Made by a program: the position numbers and the translations under genes. Below the pieces are notes generated by a model, which was given only the letters and a program-made list of their open reading frames with translations, ran no database searches and was not told the DNA's origin. Positions 52,548 to 61,812 of a stretch of DNA of 64,000 nucleotides are shown here, piece after piece. This DNA is from Muribaculaceae bacterium (GTDB lineage: Bacteria > Bacteroidota > Bacteroidia > Bacteroidales > Muribaculaceae). How positions within the stretch are numbered: the stretch's first letter is position 1; every line of letters begins with the position of its first letter. The stretch is from the NCBI GenBank assembly GCA_017391675.1, contig JAFOXR010000076.1, positions 1 through 64,000 on the forward strand, given 5' to 3'.

Positions 52548-53441
52548 TTAGAACACCTTTACATTGATATACCTTTTAGGGTTTGCTTTTATATCTTTAA
52601 ACAATGAATCTAGACTTAGTATGGTCTGATCAGCATTATTATACAATCTGTTATCATTCAACAATAATCCCAAGCTAGAATCCTTACTATTCATCTTTGT
52701 AGTAATGCTATTAAGGTTTTCAGCTATAGCATTCACGCTAGTCATTGTTGAATCATTTAATTCATTAGTTAAGGCAGACAAATTCTCAGCAACCTTTTTC
52801 AGATCTGTTGTAATATCATTAGCGTTGTTCATGACTGCAGGAACATTGCTAGATAATGCCACATTAAGCTGAGTCGTCATGTTTTCAAGGTTACTGGTAA
52901 TCTTATTCAGTCTTGTTACCGACTCATTTAGAGCAGGATTTGCCAACACAGTATTTAGACTAGTCAATATACTGTCAATTTTAGGCAACATTACAGCCAA
53001 TGATGGCATAAGGTCTTTAGACACATTATCAAGCAATCCACCTTGCACGACACCTGGAATAATGTCACCCACCTTATAATATGCGCCATCATTCTTGCCC
53101 AATTCCAATACTACAGTAGATGTACCAAGCATATCGGTTGCAATAAGCGCTTCTGTTCCTTCTGGCAATTTAAGCTTGTCATCTAGACTCAGTTCAACCA
53201 CTAGTCCTCCATTATTTTCATAATCATACAGGATATCGCTTACAAGACCTACCTGGAATCCGTTTATCGTAACAGGTGCCGACACCTTTAGCCCATTTAC
53301 TTGCTCATATTTTACCTTATAATAATTAGTCGGAGTAAAAAGGTTCACGCCTTTCAAATAATTAATACCCCAATAGAGCAATCCTGCACTAATAATTACG
53401 GTTATTGCTATTAATACTTCTTTCGTAAAAAACTTCTTCAT
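52548..53441 (-). CDS. MCE/MlaD-family lipid transport protein
   Basis: 297 residues. A single N-terminal membrane helix (about 7-27) precedes the MCE domain (about 38-118, with VNGLKVSAPVTINGFQVG and TDMLGTSTVVLELG). The rest is a long helical region with repeated Asn/Leu/Thr heptads. MCE proteins form periplasmic rings or tubes that move lipids between membranes; the permease and ATPase partners are not here. It follows an amidase gene by 29 bases. Confidence 0.88.
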   Translation of the reverse strand: MKKFFTKEVLIAITVIISAGLLYWGINYLKGVNLFTPTNYYKVKYEQVNGLKVSAPVTINGFQVGLVSDILYDYENNGGLVVELSLDDKLKLPEGTEALIATDMLGTSTVVLELGKNDGAYYKVGDIIPGVVQGGLLDNVSKDLMPSLAVMLPKIDSILTSLNTVLANPALNESVTRLNKITSNLENMTTQLNVALSSNVPAVMNNANDITTDLKKVAENLSALTNELNDSTMTSVNAIAENLNSITTKMNSKDSSLGLLLNDNRLYNNADQTILSLDSLFKDIKANPKRYINVKVF

Positions 53442-53470
53442 TATGTCTTTATTTAAATTATTTTCAATAT

Positions 53471-54598
53471 TTATTTTACTCTCACACCATTACTGAAAAC
53501 CACAATAAATGCTCCCTCAAACTTTTTCTTCACTTTACGAAGAATCTCCTGGGCGGCTTCCATTGTATCCTCCGAGCCATAAGTATACTTATACAGCCCG
53601 TTTTCTTTATATGAGTCCACAGGAGACAAGCCTTTAAGACGAGAGTCCTTAGGCGACAGCCTGGCTTTACTTGCCATTAACTGCACCTTATATACAAATT
53701 CAGGTTCTTCTGTTTCCTGTTCAGCAACAAAGTCTTCGGTTTCATCTGCGGTGTTTTCTTCAAAACTCGTTTCTTCAACTTCTTTACCCGCTTTCTTCCT
53801 TACACCCTCAACAGCTGCCACTTTGTTGTCACTTGCTTTTTTATATTCACGGAATGCATTGAACAACGATTTTGCAAGTTTATTCTGACCAGCTTTTGAG
53901 CCCAAGAACTGCTCCTGTGTAGGATTACATATAAAATCCAGCTCAACCAGTACAGCAGGCATGCTTGTACGAGCTAGCACCAAGAATCCAGCTTGGCGTA
54001 CGCCCCGATCTACCCTACCAGCTGTTGACACAAATTCTTTTTGGACCCTTGAAGCAAAATCTACACTTTGCTCCATATGAGTACTCTGGCTTATCTCAAA
54101 AATAATATACGATTCAGTAGAATTGGGATCAAAGCCCTGATATGTCACCTCATAATCTTTTTCTAATGAAATGACAGAGTTCTCACGCATTGCAACTTCC
54201 AAGTTGTCATCGGAACGATGAAGTCCCAATGTATAAGTAGAAGCCCCTTTTATCGTCTTTCTTTTTTTATTCTTCTTTGCTAGAGAATTGGTATGAATAG
54301 AAATGAAAAGATTTCCTTTTGCCTTATTAGCTATTTGGGCTCGGTCTTGCAAAGTAAGATATTTGTCGGTTTTACGGGTATATACGACCTTTACATCTTG
54401 CATCTTTTCTTCAATCAAGTTTCCCAATTTGAGAGCCACTGCGAGATTCACATCTTTTTCTCTCACTTTGCGGCCTAAGGCTCCAACATCCTTTCCTCCA
54501 TGTCCCGCATCTATAACGACAACAAAAGGCTCAGCACTTACACCAAACGCGATAAGTACTGCTATTAAAAGAAACAGGAACCTTTTTGTTATTGCCAT
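53471..54598 (-). CDS. N-acetylmuramoyl-L-alanine amidase with SPOR-like C-terminus
   Basis: 375 residues. Splits the amide bond between muramic acid and the stem peptide during cell separation. A signal peptide (cleavage near VSAEP, 22) precedes the Amidase_3 zinc domain: IDAGHGGKDVGALG, ISIHTNS, and the catalytic Glu in VLVELDFICN. After an acidic linker (about 265-300) the C-terminal part (VYKVQLMASK, GLYKYTYG) resembles a SPOR domain that would target it to septal murein. Confidence 0.92.
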   Translation of the reverse strand: MAITKRFLFLLIAVLIAFGVSAEPFVVVIDAGHGGKDVGALGRKVREKDVNLAVALKLGNLIEEKMQDVKVVYTRKTDKYLTLQDRAQIANKAKGNLFISIHTNSLAKKNKKRKTIKGASTYTLGLHRSDDNLEVAMRENSVISLEKDYEVTYQGFDPNSTESYIIFEISQSTHMEQSVDFASRVQKEFVSTAGRVDRGVRQAGFLVLARTSMPAVLVELDFICNPTQEQFLGSKAGQNKLAKSLFNAFREYKKASDNKVAAVEGVRKKAGKEVEETSFEENTADETEDFVAEQETEEPEFVYKVQLMASKARLSPKDSRLKGLSPVDSYKENGLYKYTYGSEDTMEAAQEILRKVKKKFEGAFIVVFSNGVRVK

Positions 54599-54648
54599 TA
54601 ATATTTACGCTATTGAAGTTTCCCTAAACAAGTTAGTCAAATTCTATG

Positions 54649-54656
54649 CAAATTTA
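54649..54656 (-). promoter_or_regulatory. Minus-7 element ahead of the amidase gene
   Basis: TAAATTTG on the minus strand. A second match (TATTTTTG) lies immediately beyond, at 54657-54664, so the exact promoter is uncertain. Confidence 0.45.
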
Positions 54657-54761
54657 CAAAAATACAACTAAAACACCCCGACTTCACCTTCGTTTTTTTC
54701 CCTTCGGTTAAAAATCAACAAAAAAAAGCGTAAAATGAAATGAATATTTCAATCATTCTAG

Positions 54762-54769
54762 TATTTTTG
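54762..54769 (+). promoter_or_regulatory. Minus-7 element ahead of aroE
   Basis: TATTTTTG, about 62 bases before the start. Confidence 0.4.
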
Positions 54770-54830
54770 TAAACGAATTTAATTTATGTTTTCATTCTTA
54801 TGAAGCTACAACTATATTGACAATTATATT

Positions 54831-55577
54831 ATGAAAGAAACTTTATATGGACTATTAGGATATCCGTTAGGACATTCCTTCTCTCGTAACTTTTTCAATA
54901 ATAAATTTGAAGCTGAAAATATTGATGCCGAATACATGAATTTTGAAATACCTGACATCAATATGCTTAACGAAGTCATAAGCGAGCATTACAACCTGAA
55001 AGGTCTTAATGTTACGATTCCTTACAAAGAACAAGTTATACCATTCCTTGACGAGATTGACAATGATGCAGCAAACATAGGCGCTGTGAATGTTGTAAAA
55101 ATTATACGAGAAAACGACAAGCTAAAACTGAAAGGCTACAACTCTGACATAATCGGTTTCTGCGACTCTATTTCCCCTCTGCTGAAACCTCACATGAAAA
55201 AAGCTCTGATACTTGGAACGGGAGGTGCAGCAAAAGCAGTATATTACGGATTGAAGAAACTGGGCATTGAAGCACAATTCGTGTCTCGGAAAAGAAACGA
55301 TAAAGCAATTTCCTACATGGACATAACACAAAAAATCATTGACGAGCATCATGTAATAGTAAATACGACTCCTCTAGGAATGTACCCTAATGTTGACGAG
55401 TCTCCCGATATTCCATACGAGCTTCTCACTGATAAGCATCTTTGTTATGACCTGCTGTATAATCCCGACGAAACTTTGTTTATGAAAAATGCTAAAGTTT
55501 ATGGGGCTGAGACTAAGAACGGTCTGGAAATGCTTTTACTACAGGCTTTCGCATCATATGAAATATGGAACTCTTAA
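54831..55577 (+). CDS. aroE: Shikimate dehydrogenase
   Basis: NADPH-dependent reduction of 3-dehydroshikimate to shikimate. 248 residues, slightly short but complete. Landmarks are GYPLGHSFSRNFFN (10-23), NVTIPYKE with the catalytic Lys, GYNSDIIGF with the catalytic Asp, GTGGAAKAV (dinucleotide loop), NTTPLGMYP and the C-terminal GLEMLLLQA. comEC follows after 10 bases. Confidence 0.95.
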   Translation: MKETLYGLLGYPLGHSFSRNFFNNKFEAENIDAEYMNFEIPDINMLNEVISEHYNLKGLNVTIPYKEQVIPFLDEIDNDAANIGAVNVVKIIRENDKLKLKGYNSDIIGFCDSISPLLKPHMKKALILGTGGAAKAVYYGLKKLGIEAQFVSRKRNDKAISYMDITQKIIDEHHVIVNTTPLGMYPNVDESPDIPYELLTDKHLCYDLLYNPDETLFMKNAKVYGAETKNGLEMLLLQAFASYEIWNS

Positions 55578-55587
55578 AATAAGATAA

Positions 55588-57645
55588 ATGAAAGACACGC
55601 TATCTAAAACTCCGATATTAAGGATTCTTTTTCCTTACATAATCGGCATTCTGGCGGCGTTTCATTTAAACATATCAACAGCATATGCCATTTGCACAAT
55701 TCTATTGAGCATAATGGCATATGCTTTTTTGCTCAAAATCAAATCCCCAAAATTAAGGATCGGGCATAACTATATTCTCAGCATTCCGATTCTTGCTACA
55801 TGCTTTTCCATAGGAATCATTTGCACCAATATACATCGCACCGATGACATAAATATAACATTGGGTGACTCTACGATTGCCAATGCCTATATACTAAAAG
55901 TATCCGACAACGATTTTTCTACCAACTTGCATATTCATGTAACAACAGCTATCGATTCGTGCGGCAACAATCACGAAATTAATCAGAAAATGACAGCATG
56001 GATTGAAGGTAACGACTATTCTATAACTGAAGGAGATATCATTACCTTTAAATTTAATCCTCAAAGCATAACAAATCTCAAGAATCCAGAAGAATTTGAT
56101 TATGCAAAATACATGAATAACAAGGGTTTTAGCTACCATGTATTTATCAATGATGGTGAATACAAGAAAATTGGGCATGAAAACAGCTACCTTTCACATT
56201 CCAGATGCATGCAACGGAAGCTTAAAAACATGCTTTTGTCATCGCAGCTATCACCCGATGCCAAGTCTTTTTACTGTGCAATTCTGCTTGGAGATGTATC
56301 ATTACTGCAAGATGATATAAAACAAGAATTTTCTCATGCTGGAATTGCCCACATTCTAGCATTAAGCGGTCTTCACATTGGAATCATAGCATTATTGCTT
56401 AATATCTTTCTTTTTCCGTTAGACATTCTTGGCCATAAGAAAATAAAACTCTTCTTCACACTGCTGGCAACTATCGCCTACGCCTATATAACAGGCTTTT
56501 CGGTTTCAGTTATCAGAGCTACGATTATGATAGGATTTGTCATATTCTCTAGAATACTGTATAGGAAAAATACTTCATTGAATGCATTGTTCTCCTCTGC
56601 ATTATTCATACTTCTAATAAATCCTCATGCACTTTTTGATATCGGTTTCCAATTCAGTTTTTGTTCCGTGTTCTTCATTCTGCTTTTGGCTCAAAAATTC
56701 ACCGTTTTCAGTCCTAAACAGAAACTTATTCACTATACGAGCTCTTTAGTTACCATATCTGCTATTTCAATGTTAGGCACAGTGTGGCTAACGGCATTCT
56801 ATTTCAATTACATATCCACACTTTCTATAATATCCAATTTCCTTATACTCCCTTTGCTTCCGATAATTGTAGGTTGCGGGATAATCTTTCTTATATTATT
56901 AATAATAGGATTCAAAGCAACCTTACTCGCAACTGCCTTAAATACCAGCTTTTCTTTCATAACCGATATATCTACTTCCATAAACCAAATACCACACTCG
57001 CACATAGACAATATATACATATCCCCACTGGCATTATGCCTTATCTATATTGCGCTATTACTATTGATTCTGTTCATTCACAAACATAGGATTTCATATC
57101 TATATGCATTCATGGCAGTTATCGCAGGCTCGTTCCTGCTAGACATAGCTGAGACAAACGAATTGCCCAAAGGCGGTTATGTGATATTCAATAGCAATTC
57201 TAATACTCCTGTACTTACATTCAGCAACAGTAAATCGCTTTTGCTTTTATGTGATGAGGATATTGATATTGCATCATTCAGCAATAGCCACCGTAATTTT
57301 CTCGCAAAATATAATATAAACGATATCAAAATTGACAGCATTACCCATTCCAAGAATGGCGTTTTCTATAAAATGCTTGGCGACAAGAAAGCCGCAATCA
57401 TATCAAGCAACGAGATTAAAAACTATTCCTTCACATCACGCATAGAGGTAGACTATCTTGTTATCACAAACAAGTATTACGGCGACATCATAGGATTACT
57501 TGATTGTTATGACCCGCACATGATTATCCTATCGGGTAATATCTACTATAAAAAAGCGGATCTATTAATTAATGAATGTAAAGAACTTAACTTGAGAGTT
57601 CATAATATAAGAACCGATGGTGCCGTTTACGAGTTCTTCAACTAG
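55588..57645 (+). CDS. comEC: ComEC/Rec2-family DNA-uptake channel protein
   Basis: 685-residue membrane protein. An N-terminal soluble segment (DUF4131-type, about 75-185) precedes the competence domain with HILALSGLHIGIIALLLN (near 255) and many helices. The C-terminal part (about 520-685) lies where other ComEC proteins have a metallo-beta-lactamase nuclease, but the HxHxDH motif is missing (ITNKYYGDIIGLL, IILSGNI), as in most Bacteroidetes members. Its role in DNA uptake here is therefore by family only. It overlaps the converging NlpC/P60 gene by 4 bases. Confidence 0.88.
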   Translation: MKDTLSKTPILRILFPYIIGILAAFHLNISTAYAICTILLSIMAYAFLLKIKSPKLRIGHNYILSIPILATCFSIGIICTNIHRTDDINITLGDSTIANAYILKVSDNDFSTNLHIHVTTAIDSCGNNHEINQKMTAWIEGNDYSITEGDIITFKFNPQSITNLKNPEEFDYAKYMNNKGFSYHVFINDGEYKKIGHENSYLSHSRCMQRKLKNMLLSSQLSPDAKSFYCAILLGDVSLLQDDIKQEFSHAGIAHILALSGLHIGIIALLLNIFLFPLDILGHKKIKLFFTLLATIAYAYITGFSVSVIRATIMIGFVIFSRILYRKNTSLNALFSSALFILLINPHALFDIGFQFSFCSVFFILLLAQKFTVFSPKQKLIHYTSSLVTISAISMLGTVWLTAFYFNYISTLSIISNFLILPLLPIIVGCGIIFLILLIIGFKATLLATALNTSFSFITDISTSINQIPHSHIDNIYISPLALCLIYIALLLLILFIHKHRISYLYAFMAVIAGSFLLDIAETNELPKGGYVIFNSNSNTPVLTFSNSKSLLLLCDEDIDIASFSNSHRNFLAKYNINDIKIDSITHSKNGVFYKMLGDKKAAIISSNEIKNYSFTSRIEVDYLVITNKYYGDIIGLLDCYDPHMIILSGNIYYKKADLLINECKELNLRVHNIRTDGAVYEFFN

Positions 57646-58157
57646 AATATAACGCGTCCCGCCTTATAGAAATACCTTTCATAATACGGCTCCGACAAAT
57701 CGGTAATGATTACGCCCTTTCTAGTGGTAGAATGCACGAACTTATTATCATTCAAATACAGACCGACATGATTGATTCTCTTCCCATTTTTTGAAGTAAT
57801 GAAAAAGACCAAATCTCCTTCTTTCAAATCTTTCTTTTTAATTGCTTTACAATTCTTGTCGTAGATTTCATACGAACTTCTATACAATTTCTTGCCATAA
57901 ACAGTTCTATATATTTCAACAACAAGACCAGAGCAGTCAACCCCATCTTTAGACTGCCCTCCATACTTATATGGCGTTCCAAGCCAATCCTCAACTGTCT
58001 TATATAGCTTTTTATTCACATCTCCATTACGCTCCACCATAATAACGGAGCGGTCATCTTTTGGAACTGCTCTTTTGGAACTGCAAGAAGTAACGACAGA
58101 TGCTGTTAATAGCAATACCACTAAAAATAACAGATTTGAAGTCAAGCGATTTTTCAT
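57642..58157 (-). CDS. NlpC/P60 lipoprotein peptidase (C40)
   Basis: 171 residues with the start at 58157 (MKNRLTSN). Lipoprotein signal with Cys in VVTSCSSK (about 25). The C-terminal domain has Cys in GVDCSGLVVEIYR, His in INHVGLYLN and His in FVHSTTRKG. It should cut murein stem peptides, a smaller relative of the enzyme at 37.8 kb. The last bases overlap comEC on the other strand. Confidence 0.87.
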   Translation of the reverse strand: MKNRLTSNLLFLVVLLLTASVVTSCSSKRAVPKDDRSVIMVERNGDVNKKLYKTVEDWLGTPYKYGGQSKDGVDCSGLVVEIYRTVYGKKLYRSSYEIYDKNCKAIKKKDLKEGDLVFFITSKNGKRINHVGLYLNDNKFVHSTTRKGVIITDLSEPYYERYFYKAGRVIF

Positions 58158-58181
58158 TGGCATAATCTTGTTCATAAACAC

Positions 58182-58213
58182 AATAAGGGAATAGTATTCC
58201 CTATTCCCTTATT
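58182..58213 (-). terminator. Terminator of the DUF5606 gene
   Basis: AATAAGGGAATAG and its complement form a 13-base stem with a 6-base loop. A second CTATTCCCT copy lies at 58232-58240. Confidence 0.7.
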
Positions 58214-58243
58214 ATTTCATATTAGTAATATTCTATTCCCTAA

Positions 58244-58678
58244 TTATTGCTCAGCAGCTACTTCTGCTTGCTCTTCAGTCTCTGCAGTTTCTTCTTTGAA
58301 TGATGTGAAACCTGCACCTACTAGAAGATTATACCAAGCAATAACTTTCTTTATGTCATTTGGATATACGCGTTCTTGATCAAAGTCAGGCAACACTTCC
58401 TCAAAGAAACTGAACAAAGACGCCTTGTCCTTATAGTTCTTCGCATCAATTGCTTTACCTTCGTTCTTGTCATAGATAGTCTGCATTACGGCACTAAGAG
58501 CAATTTCTTCATCATATGTATATATTGCAATATCACCTAATGAAATGATTTTGTCATGTGCATATGCTGGAAATCTTTTGCTGTCATTAAGACCTTCTAC
58601 AATGATCATATTCTTTCCGTATGACACCAACTTGAACAAGCCTGGTTTTCCTGAAATTGATAATATTTTCTTTAACAT
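58244..58678 (-). CDS. DUF5606-type protein
   Basis: 144 residues, found in Bacteroidetes only. The N-terminus MLKKILSISGKPGLFKLVSYG is characteristic and looks like an Sm- or SH3-type beta fold. The C-terminus is acidic (ETAETEEQAEVAAEQ). No function is assigned. A good promoter precedes it (58725-58755). Confidence 0.85.
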   Translation of the reverse strand: MLKKILSISGKPGLFKLVSYGKNMIIVEGLNDSKRFPAYAHDKIISLGDIAIYTYDEEIALSAVMQTIYDKNEGKAIDAKNYKDKASLFSFFEEVLPDFDQERVYPNDIKKVIAWYNLLVGAGFTSFKEETAETEEQAEVAAEQ

Positions 58679-58724
58679 ATCTGTATCGTTTCTTTTGTAA
58701 ATTACTATTTAGATTAATTATATG

Positions 58725-58755
58725 CAAATTTAGCACTCATTTTCGGTTATATCAA
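58725..58755 (-). promoter_or_regulatory. Promoter of the DUF5606 gene
   Basis: Minus-strand TTG (58753-58755) and TAAATTTG (58725-58732), 20 bases apart. Confidence 0.5.
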
Positions 58756-58785
58756 GAACTTTACACTCTTTTACATTTTGAACAT

Positions 58786-59385
58786 TTATTTAGTAAACGA
58801 GCAAACCGACTTAACAACTTGCGGCAGAACTGCCTCAATGCCGTCATTCTCAATAACTTTAAGGTTGGAAATCTTACTATAATCCTGTCCTTCTTGAGCT
58901 TCAATTCTTTTTAGCACATCTTCTCGTGCGATACCATTACGCTTCATAACCCGCTCCACACGCACTTCCTTTGGTGCAGTTACCAGCAATGCACCGTTAA
59001 TTATATCTAATAGATTGCTTTGCATCAGTATCGCAGTTTCAACAAACAAAATATCATTCTCACTACGATTCATTTTATCGAGAATATCTTCTTTCACTCG
59101 TGGGTGAACAATTGAATTTATCTTATTCAATGCGATTTGATTTCCAAAAACAACCGAACTGATATACGGTCTGTTTATTTCGCCTTGTTCAGTGATTGCA
59201 TCTGCTCCAAATGCACTAACCAGGTCGTTTTTTATTGCTTCCGATGTATTCATGAGCCTTTTTGCCTCGGCATCACAATCATATACATCAAAACCCATTA
59301 TGCGTATGATATCGGACACCACACTTTTTCCACTCCCTATTCCTCCTGCAATAGCAATTATCTTTTTCTTAGAAGCAATCGTCAT
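58786..59385 (-). CDS. coaE: Dephospho-CoA kinase
   Basis: Last step of coenzyme A synthesis, phosphorylating the 3'-hydroxyl of dephospho-CoA. 199 residues with the P-loop GGIGSGKS (14-21), DCDAEAKRLM (about 37-46), HPRVKEDI (about 93-100) and ETAILMQS. It is the last gene of the nusB-yajC-ybbR-coaE cluster, a conserved order in this phylum. Confidence 0.95.
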   Translation of the reverse strand: MTIASKKKIIAIAGGIGSGKSVVSDIIRIMGFDVYDCDAEAKRLMNTSEAIKNDLVSAFGADAITEQGEINRPYISSVVFGNQIALNKINSIVHPRVKEDILDKMNRSENDILFVETAILMQSNLLDIINGALLVTAPKEVRVERVMKRNGIAREDVLKRIEAQEGQDYSKISNLKVIENDGIEAVLPQVVKSVCSFTK

Positions 59386-59389
59386 GTTA

Positions 59390-60364
59390 TTATTGTTTTT
59401 CTATTATATACTCAACGCTATCTTGAGCCAATGACATATTGTTATACAATGCAGGGAATTCCTCAATATTTACAGCAATCTTATTGTTTTTAGTAAACTC
59501 AATATCCCTATAATCGGCAACGGCATACATAGGTATTGTCTTCCTATACATGCTGAAAGGAACGAGGAAAGACACCTGCACTTCCGATGGGAATGTCATC
59601 ACATTCACATCACTTGGTGCGTTCTTCACCTTTACGGGTATCATTATTTTTTTAGAGATAAGAGGTTCAACTGGTATAGTGAGCTGTAGTCTTTCCGGAA
59701 CAATTTTAGCACCTTGCACAGGCGATATTGAAACTGTTCTCAACAGTGTATCTTTCAACTCTCGCTCTTCTACTCGATATGTATACACTTCATCTATCAT
59801 TGCAAGAGTGTTTCTATCTGAATAGATCAAAGCCGAGTCAACATTCTGCTTAACCGAACCGTATATTATATACTGTATATTTGGTCGTATATCCAGGTCA
59901 AGACGAATGGGAACTTTTTTTGCTGGCAGATTCGTGTATCTAAGCTTTATTGCGTCCATTGAAAGACCTTGAATCGTAGTACTATTTTCAAACAGTCCTC
60001 TCAATTTACGCCTTAAATCAGAATTTGAAACCATAAAAACACCTTCGTCCATTGCATAATCGCCGAATTTCAAATTCAATGCAGGGCGCTCACCAACTAT
60101 GAATTTCAGCAACGCCATACCTTTATCCTTAACATTCACATTAAGAAGTTTTGGCACATCTGAAATTATTGTAGTACTATCAGGTACCGAAGAAATCTCT
60201 ATTGGTATCTCCAATTCTATTTGAAGGTTATTATTCAATGACACGAATGCCCAGAAAACAAATGATATGAAAACGAACAGCATATACTGCATCGCGGTTC
60301 TCATTGCAGGAGAACTCACAATCCAATTCCACACAGCATTTCTTATGTCATTTATACGACCCAT
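59390..60364 (-). CDS. YbbR-domain (CdaR-like) membrane protein
   Basis: 324 residues with the start at 60364 (MGRIND). One N-terminal membrane helix (about 25-45) precedes YbbR-like beta domains (about 50-320). In Firmicutes the relative CdaR controls the cyclic-di-AMP cyclase CdaA; that gene is not next to it here. The start 42 bases upstream is less likely because relatives begin near the arginine-rich MGRI. It is followed 4 bases later by coaE. Confidence 0.82.
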   Translation of the reverse strand: MGRINDIRNAVWNWIVSSPAMRTAMQYMLFVFISFVFWAFVSLNNNLQIELEIPIEISSVPDSTTIISDVPKLLNVNVKDKGMALLKFIVGERPALNLKFGDYAMDEGVFMVSNSDLRRKLRGLFENSTTIQGLSMDAIKLRYTNLPAKKVPIRLDLDIRPNIQYIIYGSVKQNVDSALIYSDRNTLAMIDEVYTYRVEERELKDTLLRTVSISPVQGAKIVPERLQLTIPVEPLISKKIMIPVKVKNAPSDVNVMTFPSEVQVSFLVPFSMYRKTIPMYAVADYRDIEFTKNNKIAVNIEEFPALYNNMSLAQDSVEYIIEKQ

Positions 60365-60443
60365 TATATCCGTTTCATATGAAATGAAGCCATTAGCCCA
60401 CAACATTCAAGGCATAATGGCTTCATTGTTATTATTCAATTAT

Positions 60444-60776
60444 TTACTTTTTCGTTTCTTGAGCTGGATTCTCAGCTGGTGCTACGATATAGTTCTTATC
60501 AACCTTAATCTTCACATTATCAGCAACCTCAAGATACACACAGGTATCTTTTATTTCCTTAATCTTTCCATATACGCCACTTGCAGTCTTCACCTTATCA
60601 CCCACAGCCAATGAATTGATAAAATCTCTCATTCTCTTGCGTTCCTTATTTTGAGGGCGTATCATAAAGAAATAAAATACCACAAAAAGAGCTACAATCA
60701 TTAATATTGAACTCATTCCAGTTCCTTCTGGTTGTACTGGAGCAGCTTCCAGCATAATAGATGTTAGTGTTGTCAT
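60444..60776 (-). CDS. yajC: Preprotein translocase subunit YajC
   Basis: 110 residues. A single membrane helix (about 22-40, SILMIVALFVVFYFFMI) is followed by the RPQNKERKRM motif and the GDKVKTASGVYGKIKEIKD segment. Accessory to SecDF at the inner membrane. It is 28 bases behind nusB. Confidence 0.95.
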   Translation of the reverse strand: MTTLTSIMLEAAPVQPEGTGMSSILMIVALFVVFYFFMIRPQNKERKRMRDFINSLAVGDKVKTASGVYGKIKEIKDTCVYLEVADNVKIKVDKNYIVAPAENPAQETKK

Positions 60777-60804
60777 GTTTTGTCTATTTTAATGTTGTTA
60801 TTTT

Positions 60805-61737
60805 TCACTCCTTTGAAATTCTTCCAGAATCTCTAAGATAATTTATTGCCGAATTCAATATACCATTGATAAACTGTCCGCTTTTAGCTGTACTATAATA
60901 CTTAGCTATTTCGATAAATTCATTCATTGAAACCTTTGTCGGTATTCCATCAAAATTTTTCACTTCCGAAAGAGCTACACCCAGTACTATTCTGTCCATA
61001 AGAGCAATGCGTTCTGTATCCCACTGTTCTTTCTGCACAAATCTATCAATTATATTATTGTTTTCTTCATTTTCTCTAACAGCGCACTCGAACAATCGTT
61101 CACCGAATTCGCGATCTTCTTCATCTTTGTACTTGTCCTGAATTGTTGCACTGTCTGGATCTGAAGCAAACTGCTTAATTGTCTTGATAACAAATGTACC
61201 CATTACATTCAAGTCGTCATTCCAGTATACCGACTTTGTTTCGAGTATCTCCTGCAAATCTTCATCAACAAACACGACTTTCTTCAATACATCTTTCCAG
61301 AAATTGCAATCACTAGCATAATCGGAAGTTTCGGCTTCCATATACTCCTTATAGACACTTGAATTTATAATCTTCTCGTGCATAAGTTTCATGAAAATAA
61401 TATCATCTCGCCATGTTACAGGATTATCCTTCAAATATGCATTAAGTTCCTCGTTCTCTCTCAATTTTGCAATAAATCCGTTGTCCGCAAATCTAGTATT
61501 TGGATTAATGTCATGTTCTGTTGGCAAGTATTTATGTTTTGCCATATCCAGTTTCAAGTCATGATAGTCGGTTAAGTCTATCATCAGTACAAGCATTGAA
61601 ATATACAATTCATAGGCTTTGTCCAGACTCTTTTCCAACTCTTTCTTTGCGTCCTTTATTGTTCTACCCTCCTTTGTGAGCAAATAAGAGTATAGCATTT
61701 GAACGACTTTTATTCTTATTAAAATGCGAGTAATCAT
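60805..61737 (-). CDS. nusB: Transcription antitermination factor NusB, long form
   Basis: 310 residues, about twice E. coli NusB, as usual in Bacteroidetes. The N-terminal MITRILIRIKVVQMLYSY helix and the C-terminal NusB core (ALMDRIVLGVALSEVKNF, GQFINGILNSAINYLR) bind the boxA RNA of rRNA operons. The middle section (about 75-190) is a phylum-specific insertion. It heads the nusB-yajC-ybbR-coaE cluster. Confidence 0.9.
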   Translation of the reverse strand: MITRILIRIKVVQMLYSYLLTKEGRTIKDAKKELEKSLDKAYELYISMLVLMIDLTDYHDLKLDMAKHKYLPTEHDINPNTRFADNGFIAKLRENEELNAYLKDNPVTWRDDIIFMKLMHEKIINSSVYKEYMEAETSDYASDCNFWKDVLKKVVFVDEDLQEILETKSVYWNDDLNVMGTFVIKTIKQFASDPDSATIQDKYKDEEDREFGERLFECAVRENEENNNIIDRFVQKEQWDTERIALMDRIVLGVALSEVKNFDGIPTKVSMNEFIEIAKYYSTAKSGQFINGILNSAINYLRDSGRISKE

Positions 61738-61765
61738 ATTTTGCTTATTCTATTCAATTATTTTG

Positions 61766-61798
61766 CAAAGTTACCTCAAAATAGCTATTCTTTCAAAA
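61766..61798 (-). promoter_or_regulatory. Promoter of nusB
   Basis: Minus-strand TTTG (61795-61798) and TAACTTTG (61766-61773), 21 bases apart. Confidence 0.6.
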
Positions 61799-61812
61799 AA
61801 AACACAGCTAAA

